Source: Pseudomonadota bacterium (lineage in GTDB: Bacteria; Pseudomonadota; Gammaproteobacteria; Arenicellales; UBA868). From it: DNA of 64,000 bases. A program made the translations under genes and the position numbers. The stretch is taken from NCBI GenBank assembly GCA_016845525.1, contig JAERSQ010000103.1:1-64000 (forward strand), given 5' to 3'. Below are positions 20,179-30,361 of the stretch, piece after piece (within the stretch, counting starts at the first letter, position 1; each line of letters opens with the position of its first letter). The notes under the pieces are model-generated. The model did not search any database. It saw only the letters and a program-made list of their open reading frames with translations, and was not told the origin of the DNA.

Positions 20179-22773
20179 ATGGATGAGATAGCCAAAGAAA
20201 CGCTGCCTGCCAATCTGGAGCAGGAAATGCGTCAGTCTTACCTCGACTATGCGATGAGTGTCATCGTGGGCCGAGCGCTGCCCGATGTCCGCGACGGTCT
20301 CAAGCCGGTGCACAGGCGGGTCTTGTATGCGATGTCGGTGCTGAACAACGACTGGAACAAGCCGTATAAGAAATCCGCACGGGTAGTAGGTGATGTCATC
20401 GGTAAGTATCACCCTCATGGCGATAGCGCCGTGTACGATGCGATTGTCCGACTGGCGCAGCCCTTTTCGCTTCGTTATCCGCTTGTGGATGGGCAGGGTA
20501 ACTTTGGTTCCGTCGATGGGGATGCACCTGCCGCCATGCGGTATACCGAGATCCGTCTCGATCGAATTGCGCATGAACTGCTCAACGATCTTGATCGCGA
20601 GACCGTCGACTTCATCCCGAACTACGACGAAACCGAACAACAACCCGCGGTACTGCCGGCCCGGTTCCCAAATCTGCTGGTGAATGGGTCAGCGGGTATT
20701 GCGGTGGGTATGGCGACGAATATTCCGCCTCATAACCTCACCGAAACGATCAATGCCTGCCTTGCCGTTATTGAGGACCCAACCGTAACGCTGGAGCAGT
20801 TGCTGAACATAATGCCTGGGCCGGATTTCCCCACGAGCGGGATCATCAATGGCAACCGCGGAATCAGAGAAGCCTACCAGACGGGCCGAGGCCGTGTTCA
20901 TATCCGCGCGCGTGTTGAGGTCGAGACGGTTTCCGGAAGCGACCGAGCGGCGCTTGTTGCGACTGAACTTCCTTATCAGGTTAACAAAGCGAGACTGCTC
21001 GAGAAAATCGCGGAACTCGTCCGAGACAAGAAGCTTGAGGGCATCTCGGGCCTGCGCGATGAGTCCGACAAATCCGGGATGCGTGTTGTGATCGAGCTCA
21101 AGAAGGGTGAGAACCCTGAGGTTATCCTCAATAACCTGTATCAGCACACCCAGATGCAGACCGTGTTCGGAATCAATCTGGTTGCCCTTCGAAATAACCA
21201 GCCTCGACTCTTTACCCTGATTGAGCTGCTTGAGGATTTCATCCGTCATCGACGGGAAGTGGTTACCCGCAGGACGTTGTTTGACCTCAAGAAAGCGCGG
21301 GCCCGTGCGCACTTACTCGAGGGGTTAGCGGTTGCGCTGGAGAACATTGATCCGGTTATCGCCCTGATTAAACAGGCGGCGAGTCCGGCTGAGGCCCGGG
21401 CGGGGCTGCTCGCTCAATGCTGGGAGTCGGCGGTAGTGACCCGGATGCTGGAAGCGTCCGACCTTGAAGACGGCGCGCTGGGTGAAACCGAACCTGGCTG
21501 CGGCCCGACCGAGGAGGGCTATCGGCTGTCGGAGACTCAGGCGCAGGCCATACTGGACTTACGCCTGCATCGTCTCACCGGTTTGGAGCAGGAGAAAATC
21601 CGCAATGAATATCTCGAGGTGCTGGATCGGATTCGGGAGTATCTCCAAATCCTGGGCGACCCCGATCGATTGATGTGTGTCATCAGGGAGGAATTGGTTG
21701 CGATTCGTGATCAATATGGGGACGAGCGCCGCACCGAAATTCTTGAGCGCCACGAGGATCTTGAAAACGAGGATTTGATTACCCCTGAAGACAGGGTCGT
21801 GACACTCTCGCATGAAGGCTACGCGAAATCCCAGCCAGTAGCCGATTACCAGGCTCAGCGGCGCGGGGGAAAAGGACGTGTCGCAACGCGAACGAAAGAA
21901 GAAGATTTCGTCAAGACAGTGTTTGTGGCCAATACGCACGACACCGTTATGTGCTTCACCAATCTCGGCAAAGTCTACTGGTTGAAGGTATATCAACTGC
22001 CTGTTGCTGGACGTCAGGCGCGCGGCAAGCCTCTGGTGAACCTGCTCCCGCTTGGGGAGAGTGAGCGGGTGACGGCCGTGCTTCCTCTTAATCAGGACAA
22101 TACAGGCCAATACGTCTGCATGGTGACGAGGGACGGCGTTATCAAAAAATCGCTCCTTGAGAGTTTCTCCCGGCCTCGGTCAGTGGGATTGATCGCGGTC
22201 AATTTACTCGAGGGCGATGAACTGGTCGAAGTCTGCCTGACCGATGGCGAGTCTGATGTTCTGATTTTCAGTTCTGCAGGAAAGGCCATTCGATTCTCAG
22301 AGAAGCAGGTGCGTCCGATGGGGCGAAGCGCGCGCGGCGTGCGCGCATTGAACATGAGACCCGGGCAGGGCGTTATTGCAATGCTGATCTGTAAGCCGGG
22401 TGCGCAGGACAGCAAGGTGCTGGTTGCCACTGAAAACGGTTATGGCAAGCAAACTGCCTTTGCCGATTTCCCAGTGAAGAACCGGGGAGGACAAGGTGTT
22501 ATCGCAATCAAGGTTAATGGCCGGAACGGGCGGGTAGTCGGAGCGGAGGAAGTTGAGGGGACAGACGGGCTCATGTTGATTACCGGTGGCGGCCGTCTGG
22601 TGCGAATCCGAACCAGTGAAATCCCGGTCGTTGGACGGAACACGCAGGGCGTGAGATTAATTCGACTCGGCGACGATGAGAGGTTGGTGAGCCTCGGCAA
22701 AGTGATTGAAGCGGACGATGATTCTGTCGCGCAAGGAAACGAATCCGACACCGAGTCTGCGGACGCCAATTAG
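20179..22773 (+). CDS. gyrA: DNA gyrase subunit A
   Basis: Breaks and rejoins DNA in the A2B2 gyrase that introduces negative supercoils. 864 residues. Catalytic Tyr122 lies in [10 protein letters not shown]. The quinolone-resistance region reads [10 protein letters not shown] with Ser83 and Asp87, the susceptible wild-type residues by E. coli numbering. The C-terminal pinwheel has the GyrA box QRRGGKG. The ATG follows an AAAAGGGTAGGG ribosome site. Downstream, pheA follows after 50 bases; serC, often found between the two, is absent. Confidence 0.98.
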   Translation: MDEIAKETLPANLEQEMRQSYLDYAMSVIVGRALPDVRDGLKPVHRRVLYAMSVLNNDWNKPYKKSARVVGDVIGKYHPHGDSAVYDAIVRLAQPFSLRYPLVDGQGNFGSVDGDAPAAMRYTEIRLDRIAHELLNDLDRETVDFIPNYDETEQQPAVLPARFPNLLVNGSAGIAVGMATNIPPHNLTETINACLAVIEDPTVTLEQLLNIMPGPDFPTSGIINGNRGIREAYQTGRGRVHIRARVEVETVSGSDRAALVATELPYQVNKARLLEKIAELVRDKKLEGISGLRDESDKSGMRVVIELKKGENPEVILNNLYQHTQMQTVFGINLVALRNNQPRLFTLIELLEDFIRHRREVVTRRTLFDLKKARARAHLLEGLAVALENIDPVIALIKQAASPAEARAGLLAQCWESAVVTRMLEASDLEDGALGETEPGCGPTEEGYRLSETQAQAILDLRLHRLTGLEQEKIRNEYLEVLDRIREYLQILGDPDRLMCVIREELVAIRDQYGDERRTEILERHEDLENEDLITPEDRVVTLSHEGYAKSQPVADYQAQRRGGKGRVATRTKEEDFVKTVFVANTHDTVMCFTNLGKVYWLKVYQLPVAGRQARGKPLVNLLPLGESERVTAVLPLNQDNTGQYVCMVTRDGVIKKSLLESFSRPRSVGLIAVNLLEGDELVEVCLTDGESDVLIFSSAGKAIRFSEKQVRPMGRSARGVRALNMRPGQGVIAMLICKPGAQDSKVLVATENGYGKQTAFADFPVKNRGGQGVIAIKVNGRNGRVVGAEEVEGTDGLMLITGGGRLVRIRTSEIPVVGRNTQGVRLIRLGDDERLVSLGKVIEADDDSVAQGNESDTESADAN

Positions 22774-22823
22774 CGGAATTCATTTCCCAGAAAACGCGAT
22801 ATACGCTTTGTGACAATCGAATC

Positions 22824-23897
22824 ATGGCTGCTAAAAAAAACCTGGAATCGCTGCGTAACCGAATCGACGAGATCGACCTCAAACTGCTTGAGTTGATTAA
22901 CGAGCGCGTCAAAACGGCGGCCGAAATCGGGGCCGAGAAAGCATCCCATGGGGAAACGGTTTACCGACCAGAACGCGAAGCCCAGGTACTCAGGCGGTTG
23001 CGCGAGCACAATGCTGGCCCAGTCAGTGACGAGGGCGTTCGGACTATCTTCACCGAGATCGTCTCCTGCGCGCGAGGCGCAGAAGAACCCATCCGGGTTG
23101 CAGCTCTTGGTCCCCGGGGGACCTTCAGCGAACAGGCCGCGCTTAAGGTCTTCGGCAAACAGATCACGCTTCTGGAGGCCGCAAGCATTAAAGAGGTGTT
23201 CCGCCTGACCGAAGCCGGAGACGCCCAGTTTGGCGTGGTCCCGGTGGAGAATTCCTCGGAAGGCGGTGTGAATGCCACGCTCGACCTGCTGATAGACACG
23301 CCGCTTCAGGTCTGTAACGAGATTGAACTTCGTGTGACACACTGCCTGCTTTCCAGTTCAAGCTGCGACGCGCCACGGGAGATTGCGGGACACGAGCAGG
23401 CGCTCGCACAATGCCGGAACTGGTTGTTGAGTCATTATCCCGGAGTCACGCTCGCACCGACAGCAAGTACGGCGGACGCGGCCCGCGCTGCCAGCGAGCG
23501 CTCCGGCGTTATGGCCGTGGCTTCCGCGGAGGCAGCGGGACTTTATGAGCTGGACGTGATTGCGCGCGACATTGCAGATGTGCCGGACAACACCACCCGG
23601 TTTCAGGTGTTGTCTACGCAATCTCCGCCACCCAGTGGAAATGATAAAACCAGCCTGGTGGCCGCCTGCTCAGACGACGCAGGGTCGTTACTGCAATTGC
23701 TCGGGCCACTCGCAAAGGCCGGAATCAGCATGACGCGGATCGAGTCCCGACCCACGCGCTCCGGCCTGTGGAAATATGTGTTCTTTATCGACCTTGAGGG
23801 TCATGTTGACGATCCCCGAGTGGGCCAGGCACTTGAAGAGATCGATAAGGCTTCTTCGCTCCTGCGGATCCTGGGATCTTACCCCCGAGCATCCTAA
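22824..23897 (+). CDS. pheA: bifunctional chorismate mutase / prephenate dehydratase
   Basis: Makes phenylpyruvate from chorismate for phenylalanine synthesis. Three domains in 357 residues: an AroQ-type chorismate mutase (about 1-90, LRNRIDEIDLKLLELINER), a prephenate dehydratase (about 95-270, with GPRGTFSEQAAL, PVENSSEGGV and NTTRFQVL) and an ACT regulatory domain (about 280-357, with the Phe-binding ESRP motif). It heads the block pheA-hisC-tyrA-aroA-cmk with gaps of 0-8 bases. Confidence 0.97.
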   Translation: MAAKKNLESLRNRIDEIDLKLLELINERVKTAAEIGAEKASHGETVYRPEREAQVLRRLREHNAGPVSDEGVRTIFTEIVSCARGAEEPIRVAALGPRGTFSEQAALKVFGKQITLLEAASIKEVFRLTEAGDAQFGVVPVENSSEGGVNATLDLLIDTPLQVCNEIELRVTHCLLSSSSCDAPREIAGHEQALAQCRNWLLSHYPGVTLAPTASTADAARAASERSGVMAVASAEAAGLYELDVIARDIADVPDNTTRFQVLSTQSPPPSGNDKTSLVAACSDDAGSLLQLLGPLAKAGISMTRIESRPTRSGLWKYVFFIDLEGHVDDPRVGQALEEIDKASSLLRILGSYPRAS

Positions 23898-23900
23898 GCC

Positions 23901-25013
23901 ATGCCGCAGATTGCCGGACTGATCGCACTGGGTGTGCGGAACCTGCAGCCCTACCAACCGGGCAAACCCGCCGAGGCCCTGGAGCGGGAATTGGGCATTA
24001 CGGATATCGTCAAACTGGCTTCTAACGAGAATCCTCGGGGGCCCAGTCCCGCGGTGATCCAGGCGATGAGTGAGGTGCTGTCCGGCACGACCCGTTACCC
24101 TGATGGGTCCGGCCACTCCCTCAAACGGACATTGTCCGAGAAGTTAAACGTTTCGATTGAAAGTCTCACCTTGGGTAACGGCTCCAACGATGTGCTGGAT
24201 CTTGTGGCTCGCGCTTTCGTCAACCCGGGTGACGAAGTGGTGGTTTCGGAGCACGCGTTTGCCGTTTACGTTCTCGCATCCATGAGCGTAAATGCGCAAC
24301 TGAGAGTCGTCCCGGCCTGCGAGTTCGGCCATGATCTTAAAGCAATGGCTGCCGCTGTGACGCCGAAAACGAAGGTCATATTTGTTGCCAACCCGAATAA
24401 TCCCACTGGGACTTACTCGGAAGCAGGCGCCGTAGAGCAGTTTTTGGACGGGCTGCCGGGTACGGTTCTTGTGGTGTTAGATGAGGCCTATTTCGAATAC
24501 GTCACGAGGGGTGACTACCCCAATGGGGTAGAGCTGCTGTCACGGTTTTCCAATCTCATTGTTGTTAGAACTTTTTCCAAGGCCTTCGGGCTGGCAGGGC
24601 TGAGGGTGGGGTACGGCATCGCATCGGAAGAGATTACCGAGGTGCTGAACCGGGTTCGGCATCCGTTTAACGTGAACTCTCTGGCACTGGCTGGGGCGGA
24701 AGCCGCGCTCAACGACGAAACTTTCGTTGCGCAAAGTGTGGCTCAGAACCTTGAAGGATTGCAGCAGTTGGGGTCTGGACTGGACAAACTGGGTTTGGAG
24801 TGGATACCGTCAGTGGCGAATTTCATCTGCGCCAAGGTGGGTCCAAATGCAGCAGAGGTCTATGAGGCGATGCTCAAGCAGGGCGTTATCGTTCGCCCAG
24901 TGGCTAACTATGGGCTCCCGGAACACCTGCGAATCAGCGTTGGTCTTGAAGACGAAAACACGCGGGCTTTGATTGCTCTGGACAAAGCCCGTTCAGCCAT
25001 CTCCGGATCCTGA
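23901..25013 (+). CDS. hisC: histidinol-phosphate aminotransferase
   Basis: PLP-dependent fold-type I aminotransferase of histidine synthesis. 370 residues with SNENPRGPSP near the N-terminus, the PNNPTGTYS loop, VLDEAYFEY and the PLP lysine Lys227 in RTFSKAFGLAGLRVGYG. Its place between pheA and tyrA suggests a role as an aromatic aminotransferase as well, since HisC relatives can act on phenylpyruvate and hydroxyphenylpyruvate; that is inference from context. Confidence 0.94.
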   Translation: MPQIAGLIALGVRNLQPYQPGKPAEALERELGITDIVKLASNENPRGPSPAVIQAMSEVLSGTTRYPDGSGHSLKRTLSEKLNVSIESLTLGNGSNDVLDLVARAFVNPGDEVVVSEHAFAVYVLASMSVNAQLRVVPACEFGHDLKAMAAAVTPKTKVIFVANPNNPTGTYSEAGAVEQFLDGLPGTVLVVLDEAYFEYVTRGDYPNGVELLSRFSNLIVVRTFSKAFGLAGLRVGYGIASEEITEVLNRVRHPFNVNSLALAGAEAALNDETFVAQSVAQNLEGLQQLGSGLDKLGLEWIPSVANFICAKVGPNAAEVYEAMLKQGVIVRPVANYGLPEHLRISVGLEDENTRALIALDKARSAISGS

Positions 25014-25016
25014 TTC

Positions 25017-25910
25017 ATGTCTCAACAAGGCCAGATGCTGGATACCCTGGCGGTGATTGGAGTCGGACTGATCGGCGGTTCGCTGGCCGGGGCGCTGAAA
25101 AAGCGCGGCGCCGTGGGTACGGTCGTCGGCTGCGGCCGCAGTGTAGAAAATCTTGAAACCGCCTTGGCCCGGGGTTTGATCGACCAGTACACGACCGACC
25201 TGATCGAGGCAGTGGCTGCAGCTGATCTTGTCTTGCTTGCGACACCCGTCGGTTCCCTGGCTGACCTTCTGCCCCGGATCGCGGGGCATCTGAAACCGGG
25301 TGCAATCTTGTCGGATGCGGGCAGTGTTAAAGGTGATGTCGTAGAAGTAGCGCGGGCGGTTCTGGGCTCGCATTTTCCCCAATTCGTGCCCGCGCATCCG
25401 ATCGCGGGACGAGAACGCAGTGGTGCTGAAGCCGCTGATGCCGATTTATTTCGCGATCATTGGGTGGTCCTCACCCCAACGCACGATACGGAGGCGCATG
25501 CGGTTGAGACTGTGAGGCAGATGTGGGAGTGTGTAGAAGCAAAAGTCCGGTTTATGGATACCCGGGCACACGACCAAATTCTGGGAATGACGAGTCATCT
25601 ACCCCACGCGGTGGCGTATGCTTTGGTGGCGCAGTTGGCTGATCTCGACAGTAGCGAAGATTACTCCTCCATGACGGCAGGTGGTTTTCTGGATATCACG
25701 CGAGTGGCCTCAAGTGATCCGGTTATGTGGCGTGACATTTTCATGCACAACGCCCAGATTACAGCAGACCTGATCCAGGATCACCGAGCCGTCCTGAAGC
25801 GCCTGGAAGACCTGATCCGAAACAACGACGCTGCCGGACTTGAGGCATGGTTTCGGGCAGCAAAAGAGCTGAGATCGCAGCTCAAGTCGGCGAAGACCGG
25901 CGACGAGTAG
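25017..25910 (+). CDS. tyrA: prephenate dehydrogenase
   Basis: Oxidative decarboxylation of prephenate (or arogenate) in tyrosine synthesis. 297 residues with an N-terminal NAD(P) fingerprint VIGVGLIGGSLAGAL, the segment PAHPIAGRERSG and the helical C-terminal domain containing MTSHLPHAVAYAL. No fused chorismate mutase or ACT domain is visible, unlike the E. coli enzyme. Cofactor and substrate preference cannot be read from the sequence. Confidence 0.95.
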   Translation: MSQQGQMLDTLAVIGVGLIGGSLAGALKKRGAVGTVVGCGRSVENLETALARGLIDQYTTDLIEAVAAADLVLLATPVGSLADLLPRIAGHLKPGAILSDAGSVKGDVVEVARAVLGSHFPQFVPAHPIAGRERSGAEAADADLFRDHWVVLTPTHDTEAHAVETVRQMWECVEAKVRFMDTRAHDQILGMTSHLPHAVAYALVAQLADLDSSEDYSSMTAGGFLDITRVASSDPVMWRDIFMHNAQITADLIQDHRAVLKRLEDLIRNNDAAGLEAWFRAAKELRSQLKSAKTGDE

Positions 25911-25918
25911 AGTCCCAG

Positions 25919-27220
25919 ATGGTTGAAATCATTTCGTCTCCGACCCGTGGGATTTCGGGCACTGCGATCGTGCCTGCAGATAAATCGATCAGTCATCGCA
26001 CAGTGATATTCGGCGCGCTGGCCGATGGCGTCACTGAGGTATCGAATCTGTTGGAGGGAGAGGATGTTCTGGCAACGGTCGCAGCGTTTCGGAATATGGG
26101 GGTGGCGATAGAAGGCCCCGACGCGGGCGAACTGCGCATCTCGGGGGTGGGAAAGTTTGGGCTGCAGGCGCCGGCACGGGACGTTGATCTAGGGAATTCC
26201 GGTACTTCAATTCGCCTGCTGGCCGGTTTATTGGCGGGTCAGCGCTTTGCCAGCCGACTCACCGGGGATGCGTCGTTGAGACGCCGCCCGATGGGTCGTG
26301 TCGTTGATCCGTTATCCCAGATGGGCGCCGTCATCAAATCAACGGACGGATGCCCGCCTCTCGATATACAGCAAAGTAAAGGCCTGGCAGGTTTCGAGTA
26401 TCGTCTGCCGGTTGCAAGCGCTCAGGTTAAATCAGCACTTCTGCTTGCAGGCCTCTATGCGACTGGAAATACGACGCTCCACGAACCTGCCCCGACCCGG
26501 GATCACACGGAACGGATGCTGGCTGGCTTTTCGAACGCGCAGTGGCATGCTGGGTCTCCCATCAGGAGCGCCGGTGACATCACGCTGTCAGGTCAGCGTG
26601 TTTCAGTGCCTGGGGATATCTCTTCGGCCGCATTTTTGATCGTGGCAGCAACGATCTGTCCGGGCAGTGACCTAAGGCTTCCGGGTGTCGGCATCAACCC
26701 AACACGTTCGGCCGTTCTCGATATTCTAGGCATGATAGGCGCGAGGATAGATGTGTCCGCAAAACGTCTGGAGTCTAACGAACCGGTATGTGATCTTCGG
26801 GTGCGCTCTGCTCCACTGCGCGGGATTGATATCCCTGCCGAATCGGTAGCCAATGCGATAGATGAGTTTCCCATTATCGCGATCGCCGCGTCCGCTGCAT
26901 CGGGCCTGACTCGCCTTCGTGGGGCATCGGAGCTTAGGGTCAAGGAGTCCGATCGTATCGCAGCAGTGGTTCAAGGCCTCGGTGCGTTGGGTATTGATAC
27001 CGTTGAGTATCCAGACGGGATGGATATCACAGGCGGATCGCTCGGTACCGGCTCTGTTGAAAGTTTTGGAGATCATCGAATTGCGATGGCTTTTGCAGTG
27101 GCCGGTTGTATATCGGAAGGACCCATTGAAATCGGTGAGGCAGAAAACATCAAGACATCATTTCCTAATTTCCTGCCTCTTGCCAATTCGATTGGGCTGT
27201 CGGTAAAAGAGCAGTCCTGA
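25919..27220 (+). CDS. aroA: 3-phosphoshikimate 1-carboxyvinyltransferase (EPSP synthase)
   Basis: Adds enolpyruvate from PEP to shikimate-3-phosphate; the glyphosate target. 433 residues from ATG 25919: PADKSISHR near residue 20, LGNSGTSIRLLAGLLAG with the PEP-binding loop, RRPMGRV, DEFPIIAIAAS and the C-terminal KESDRI. In-frame sequence reaches back into tyrA to 25847, but the enzyme normally starts shortly before the PADKS loop, so 25919 is preferred. The stop shares a base with the cmk start. Confidence 0.96.
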   Translation: MVEIISSPTRGISGTAIVPADKSISHRTVIFGALADGVTEVSNLLEGEDVLATVAAFRNMGVAIEGPDAGELRISGVGKFGLQAPARDVDLGNSGTSIRLLAGLLAGQRFASRLTGDASLRRRPMGRVVDPLSQMGAVIKSTDGCPPLDIQQSKGLAGFEYRLPVASAQVKSALLLAGLYATGNTTLHEPAPTRDHTERMLAGFSNAQWHAGSPIRSAGDITLSGQRVSVPGDISSAAFLIVAATICPGSDLRLPGVGINPTRSAVLDILGMIGARIDVSAKRLESNEPVCDLRVRSAPLRGIDIPAESVANAIDEFPIIAIAASAASGLTRLRGASELRVKESDRIAAVVQGLGALGIDTVEYPDGMDITGGSLGTGSVESFGDHRIAMAFAVAGCISEGPIEIGEAENIKTSFPNFLPLANSIGLSVKEQS

Positions 27221-27936
27221 TGTCGACTGTGGAGCACAGCGCCCCGGTCCTGGCGATAGACGGGCCGAGCGGCACGGGCAAGGGAACGATTGCGGGTCGT
27301 GTTGCCGATCACCTGGGTTGGCATACCCTAGACAGCGGGGCACTTTATCGAGCTATAGCGTACGTTGCCGTTGAGCATGGCATCACGCCGGACGATACCC
27401 TTGAGCTTGAAAAGCTCACCAGAACGATCGCCGTGGAGTTCGTGCATACCGCGGATGGGCTTAATATTTTGGTGGATGGGCGCGACATCACCGACCATGT
27501 CCGCAGCGAATCCGGAGGAAAGCGAGCCTCGATTTACGCGAAAATTCCCGTGGTTCGGGAGGGTCTGCTATCAAGGCAGCGACAGATGCGGACCGCACCC
27601 GGCCTGGTCGCCGACGGCCGCGATATGGGCACTGTTGTATTTCCGGATGCCTTCCTAAAGGTCTTCCTGGATGCCTCAGCATCTGTTAGAGCACAAAGGC
27701 GTTATAACCAGTTGAAGGCAAAGGGTTTTGATGTTAAATTGCGCGCCCTCGAACGGGAGATCGCGAATCGTGACGCGCAAGACAGGAGTCGGCCCGTGTC
27801 GCCGCTCGTTCCCGCAGGAGACGCGATCGTGCTGGATACGTCGCAGAAGGGCATAGGCCAAGTCTTCGCCGAGGTCACGAAGCTCGTGGAAGACCGGCTC
27901 GCGTCCGGCCAGAGAAGCAGTAATACAGGTGGCTGA
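27220..27936 (+). CDS. cmk: cytidylate kinase
   Basis: Phosphorylates CMP and dCMP with ATP. 238 residues with the P-loop AIDGPSGTGKGTIAGRVA, the HTLDSGALYRA nucleotide-binding stretch and DGRDMGTVVFPDA. Directly coupled to aroA by a one-base overlap; aroA-cmk-rpsA-ihfB is a classical gammaproteobacterial order. A 6-bp hairpin spans its stop codon. Confidence 0.96.
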   Translation: MSTVEHSAPVLAIDGPSGTGKGTIAGRVADHLGWHTLDSGALYRAIAYVAVEHGITPDDTLELEKLTRTIAVEFVHTADGLNILVDGRDITDHVRSESGGKRASIYAKIPVVREGLLSRQRQMRTAPGLVADGRDMGTVVFPDAFLKVFLDASASVRAQRRYNQLKAKGFDVKLRALEREIANRDAQDRSRPVSPLVPAGDAIVLDTSQKGIGQVFAEVTKLVEDRLASGQRSSNTGG

Positions 27937-27989
27937 TCGAGAATCAGCTGAAATTCACTATTAACCATACCGCCTGATGTTCCGGCGGT
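27932..27989 (+). promoter_or_regulatory. structured leader of rpsA with two hairpins and no Shine-Dalgarno site
   Basis: Hairpin 1: GCTGAT at 27932-27937 with ATCAGC at 27943-27948, overlapping the cmk stop. Hairpin 2: ACCGCC at 27969-27974 with GGCGGT at 27984-27989, ending 11 bases before the rpsA ATG at 28001. Bases 27990-28000 contain no Shine-Dalgarno-like purine run. In E. coli the rpsA initiation region is also folded, has a degenerate Shine-Dalgarno site and is repressed by free S1. The same autogenous control is inferred here. Confidence 0.6.
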
Positions 27990-28000
27990 CCCCGCAGAAA

Positions 28001-29674
28001 ATGTCAGAAACTTTTGAACAACTCCTTGAAGAAAGCCTGAAGGGCTCGGTCATGCAGACGGGTGCCGTTATCTCAGCCGAAGTGGTCGATGTCAACGGAG
28101 ATTACGTTGTCGTCAACGCCGGATTAAAGTCCGAGTCAGAAATTCCCGCTACTCAATTCCGCGATGCAGACGGAGCCGTCTCCGTGCAGGTCGGTGACTT
28201 CGTCGAGGTAGCAATTGAGGCGCTTGAAGACGGTTTCGGGAATACCCGATTGTCTCGAGAACGGGCCAGGCGCGCAAAATCCTGGGAGACGCTCAAGGTG
28301 GCTTTCGAAAGCGAGTCGGTGGTCACAGGCTTTCTCACGGGGAAGGTGAAAGGCGGATTTACCGTCTCTCTCGACGAAGTGCGGGCATTCTTGCCAGGGT
28401 CTTTGGCGGATGTTCGGCCCGTAACAGATTCCGCACACCTTGAGAATCGGGAACTTGAATTTAAGGTGATTAAGCTCGATCAGGGCCGTAACAACGTGGT
28501 CGTTTCACGCCGCGCGGTCGTTGAGCAGGAAATGCAGGAAGAGCGCAGCGCCCTTCTTGAAAATCTCGAGGAAGGTCAGGTTATCACCGGGATCGTTAAG
28601 AACCTCACGGACTATGGTGCGTTTGTCAACCTGGGCGGCCTGGACGGGTTGTTGCACATAACGGACATCGCCTGGAAGCGCGTGAAGCATCCGTCAGAGG
28701 CGCTGAACGTGGGAGATGAAGTCACGGTTCGGGTATTGAAGTTTGACCGAGAGCGAAATCGTGTCTCTCTTGGGATGAAGCAACTGGGCGAGGACCCGTG
28801 GGCCGACATTGCGCGTCGGTATCCCGAGAAGACCCGGATTTTCGGCAAAGTTACCAACATCACGGATTACGGCGCGTTTGTTGAGCTTGAAGAAGGGGTA
28901 GAGGGCTTGGTTCACGTTTCGGAAATGGACTGGACCAATAAAAACGTTCACCCCAATAAGGTCTGTCACTTGGGAGACGAAGTCGAAGTCATGGTGCTGG
29001 AGGTCGACTCAGAGCGGCGGAGAATTTCCCTCGGGATGAAGCAGTGTACCGGTAACCCGTGGGACGAATTCGCTGCGACTCACCAGCGCAACGACAAAAT
29101 TACCGGTGAGATTAAGTCGATTACGGATTTCGGCGTCTTCATTGGGTTGGAAGGCGGTATCGATGGCCTGATTCATTTGAGCGACCTGTCGTGGGACCGA
29201 GAGGGTGAAGATGCGGTCCGGGATTTTAAAAAGGGTGATCAGATCACTGCGGTCGTACTGTCCGTAGATCCGGACCGGGAGCGAATTTCTCTCGGGATTA
29301 AGCAGGCCCAGGACGATCCCTTTAACGCCTATGTCGGCGCCCACTCCAAGGGAGCGTCGGTAAGGGGAGTCATCTCCAGTGTTGATGCAAAAGGTGCGGT
29401 GGTGGAACTGGGTGAGGGGGTAGAAGGCTATCTTCGCGCAACGGAACTCTCCCGGGACTACGTAGAAGACGCCCGGTTAATCTTGAGTGCCGATTCAGAG
29501 GTTGAGGCGAAGATCACGAGTATTGACCGCAAGACTCGTCGAATCACGCTTTCTATCAAAGCGCTCGAGGCCGAGATTGAAGACAAGGCGGTTCAGCAGT
29601 ACAGCGGTCAGGTGTCAGCGATGACTTCTTTGGGTGACAAGCTCAAAGAGGAGCTCGACAAACAGGACGGCTGA
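28001..29674 (+). CDS. rpsA: 30S ribosomal protein S1
   Basis: Binds mRNA on the 30S subunit and assists initiation on messages with weak or structured start sites. Starting at ATG 28001 ([13 protein letters not shown]) it has 557 residues, the E. coli length, and six S1 OB-fold repeats can be traced, the third to fifth by recurring ITDYGAFV / ITDFGVFI stretches. An in-frame ATG at 27977 lies inside the leader hairpin and is not favoured. Confidence 0.97.
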   Translation: MSETFEQLLEESLKGSVMQTGAVISAEVVDVNGDYVVVNAGLKSESEIPATQFRDADGAVSVQVGDFVEVAIEALEDGFGNTRLSRERARRAKSWETLKVAFESESVVTGFLTGKVKGGFTVSLDEVRAFLPGSLADVRPVTDSAHLENRELEFKVIKLDQGRNNVVVSRRAVVEQEMQEERSALLENLEEGQVITGIVKNLTDYGAFVNLGGLDGLLHITDIAWKRVKHPSEALNVGDEVTVRVLKFDRERNRVSLGMKQLGEDPWADIARRYPEKTRIFGKVTNITDYGAFVELEEGVEGLVHVSEMDWTNKNVHPNKVCHLGDEVEVMVLEVDSERRRISLGMKQCTGNPWDEFAATHQRNDKITGEIKSITDFGVFIGLEGGIDGLIHLSDLSWDREGEDAVRDFKKGDQITAVVLSVDPDRERISLGIKQAQDDPFNAYVGAHSKGASVRGVISSVDAKGAVVELGEGVEGYLRATELSRDYVEDARLILSADSEVEAKITSIDRKTRRITLSIKALEAEIEDKAVQQYSGQVSAMTSLGDKLKEELDKQDG

Positions 29675-29718
29675 GACTGGCGTCGGTTTCATTGGCACGG
29701 TGTGACGTAATGAAGACC

Positions 29719-30045
29719 ATGACCAAATCCGAACTGATCGAGCGGCTGTCGCAAGAGCAGCCGCACCTTCCGCCCCGTGACGTGGAATTTTCGGTTAACG
29801 CCGTACTGGACCACATGCGCCGGGCACTCGTGGCTGGAGACCGCATTGAGATTCGTGGATTTGGCAGTATCGGCCTAAGGTATAGGATGCCGAGAACCGG
29901 AAGGAATCCCAAGACGGGCGAGGCCGTAAGTGTGCCGGGAAAATACGTGCCACACTTCAAGCCGGGTCGCTTGCTCCGCGAGCGTGTAAATCAGGATGGG
30001 CGAAGCCATGAGGTGGATGTTCCTGATTTGCCCGAGGCAGACTAG
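29719..30045 (+). CDS. ihfB: integration host factor subunit beta
   Basis: DNA-bending HU-family protein that works as a heterodimer with IhfA. 108 residues from ATG 29719 ([15 protein letters not shown]). The family DNA-contacting region [12 protein letters not shown] and the KYVPHFKPG arm base are present. An ATG at 29710 gives three extra residues. The C-terminus extends about 14 residues past E. coli IhfB with a charged tail. rpsA-ihfB linkage is conserved. Confidence 0.96.
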   Translation: MTKSELIERLSQEQPHLPPRDVEFSVNAVLDHMRRALVAGDRIEIRGFGSIGLRYRMPRTGRNPKTGEAVSVPGKYVPHFKPGRLLRERVNQDGRSHEVDVPDLPEAD

Positions 30046-30099
30046 TTCGATCACGCTGCGGTTGAGGTACCGGCAAGTTCTGCGCCCCGATACGCGTTG

Positions 30100-30360
30100 A
30101 TGCTGAAAAAACTGCTGACAATAGTCATCGTGCTTGCCGCGATCGTGGCCGGAGTCACACTCGCGGCGCGAAATCCCCAAGAAGTATCCCTATCCTATTA
30201 TTTCGACCTCACCTGGCAGGGCCCACTGGTTTTTGCGTTGCTGACCGCGTTGGTGACGGGGTTTGTGCTAGCCGCCGTTCCGCTGTGGTTTCGTATTTTC
30301 CGATTGAGACGAAAGCTTGCTGCGGCTTCGACGACGCAGGGGCTTGAGGTAAAGCGGTGA
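30100..30360 (+). CDS. lapA: lipopolysaccharide assembly protein A (LapA/YciS family)
   Basis: Small inner-membrane protein of 86 residues with two hydrophobic segments (about 4-22 and 42-65) and a basic cytoplasmic end, matching the LapA (DUF1049) family. In E. coli LapA and LapB act together to control LPS synthesis through FtsH-mediated LpxC turnover. The ATG at 30100 is preferred over the adjoining TTG at 30097. lapB begins two bases after its stop. Confidence 0.88.
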   Translation: MLKKLLTIVIVLAAIVAGVTLAARNPQEVSLSYYFDLTWQGPLVFALLTALVTGFVLAAVPLWFRIFRLRRKLAAASTTQGLEVKR

Positions 30361-30361
30361 G

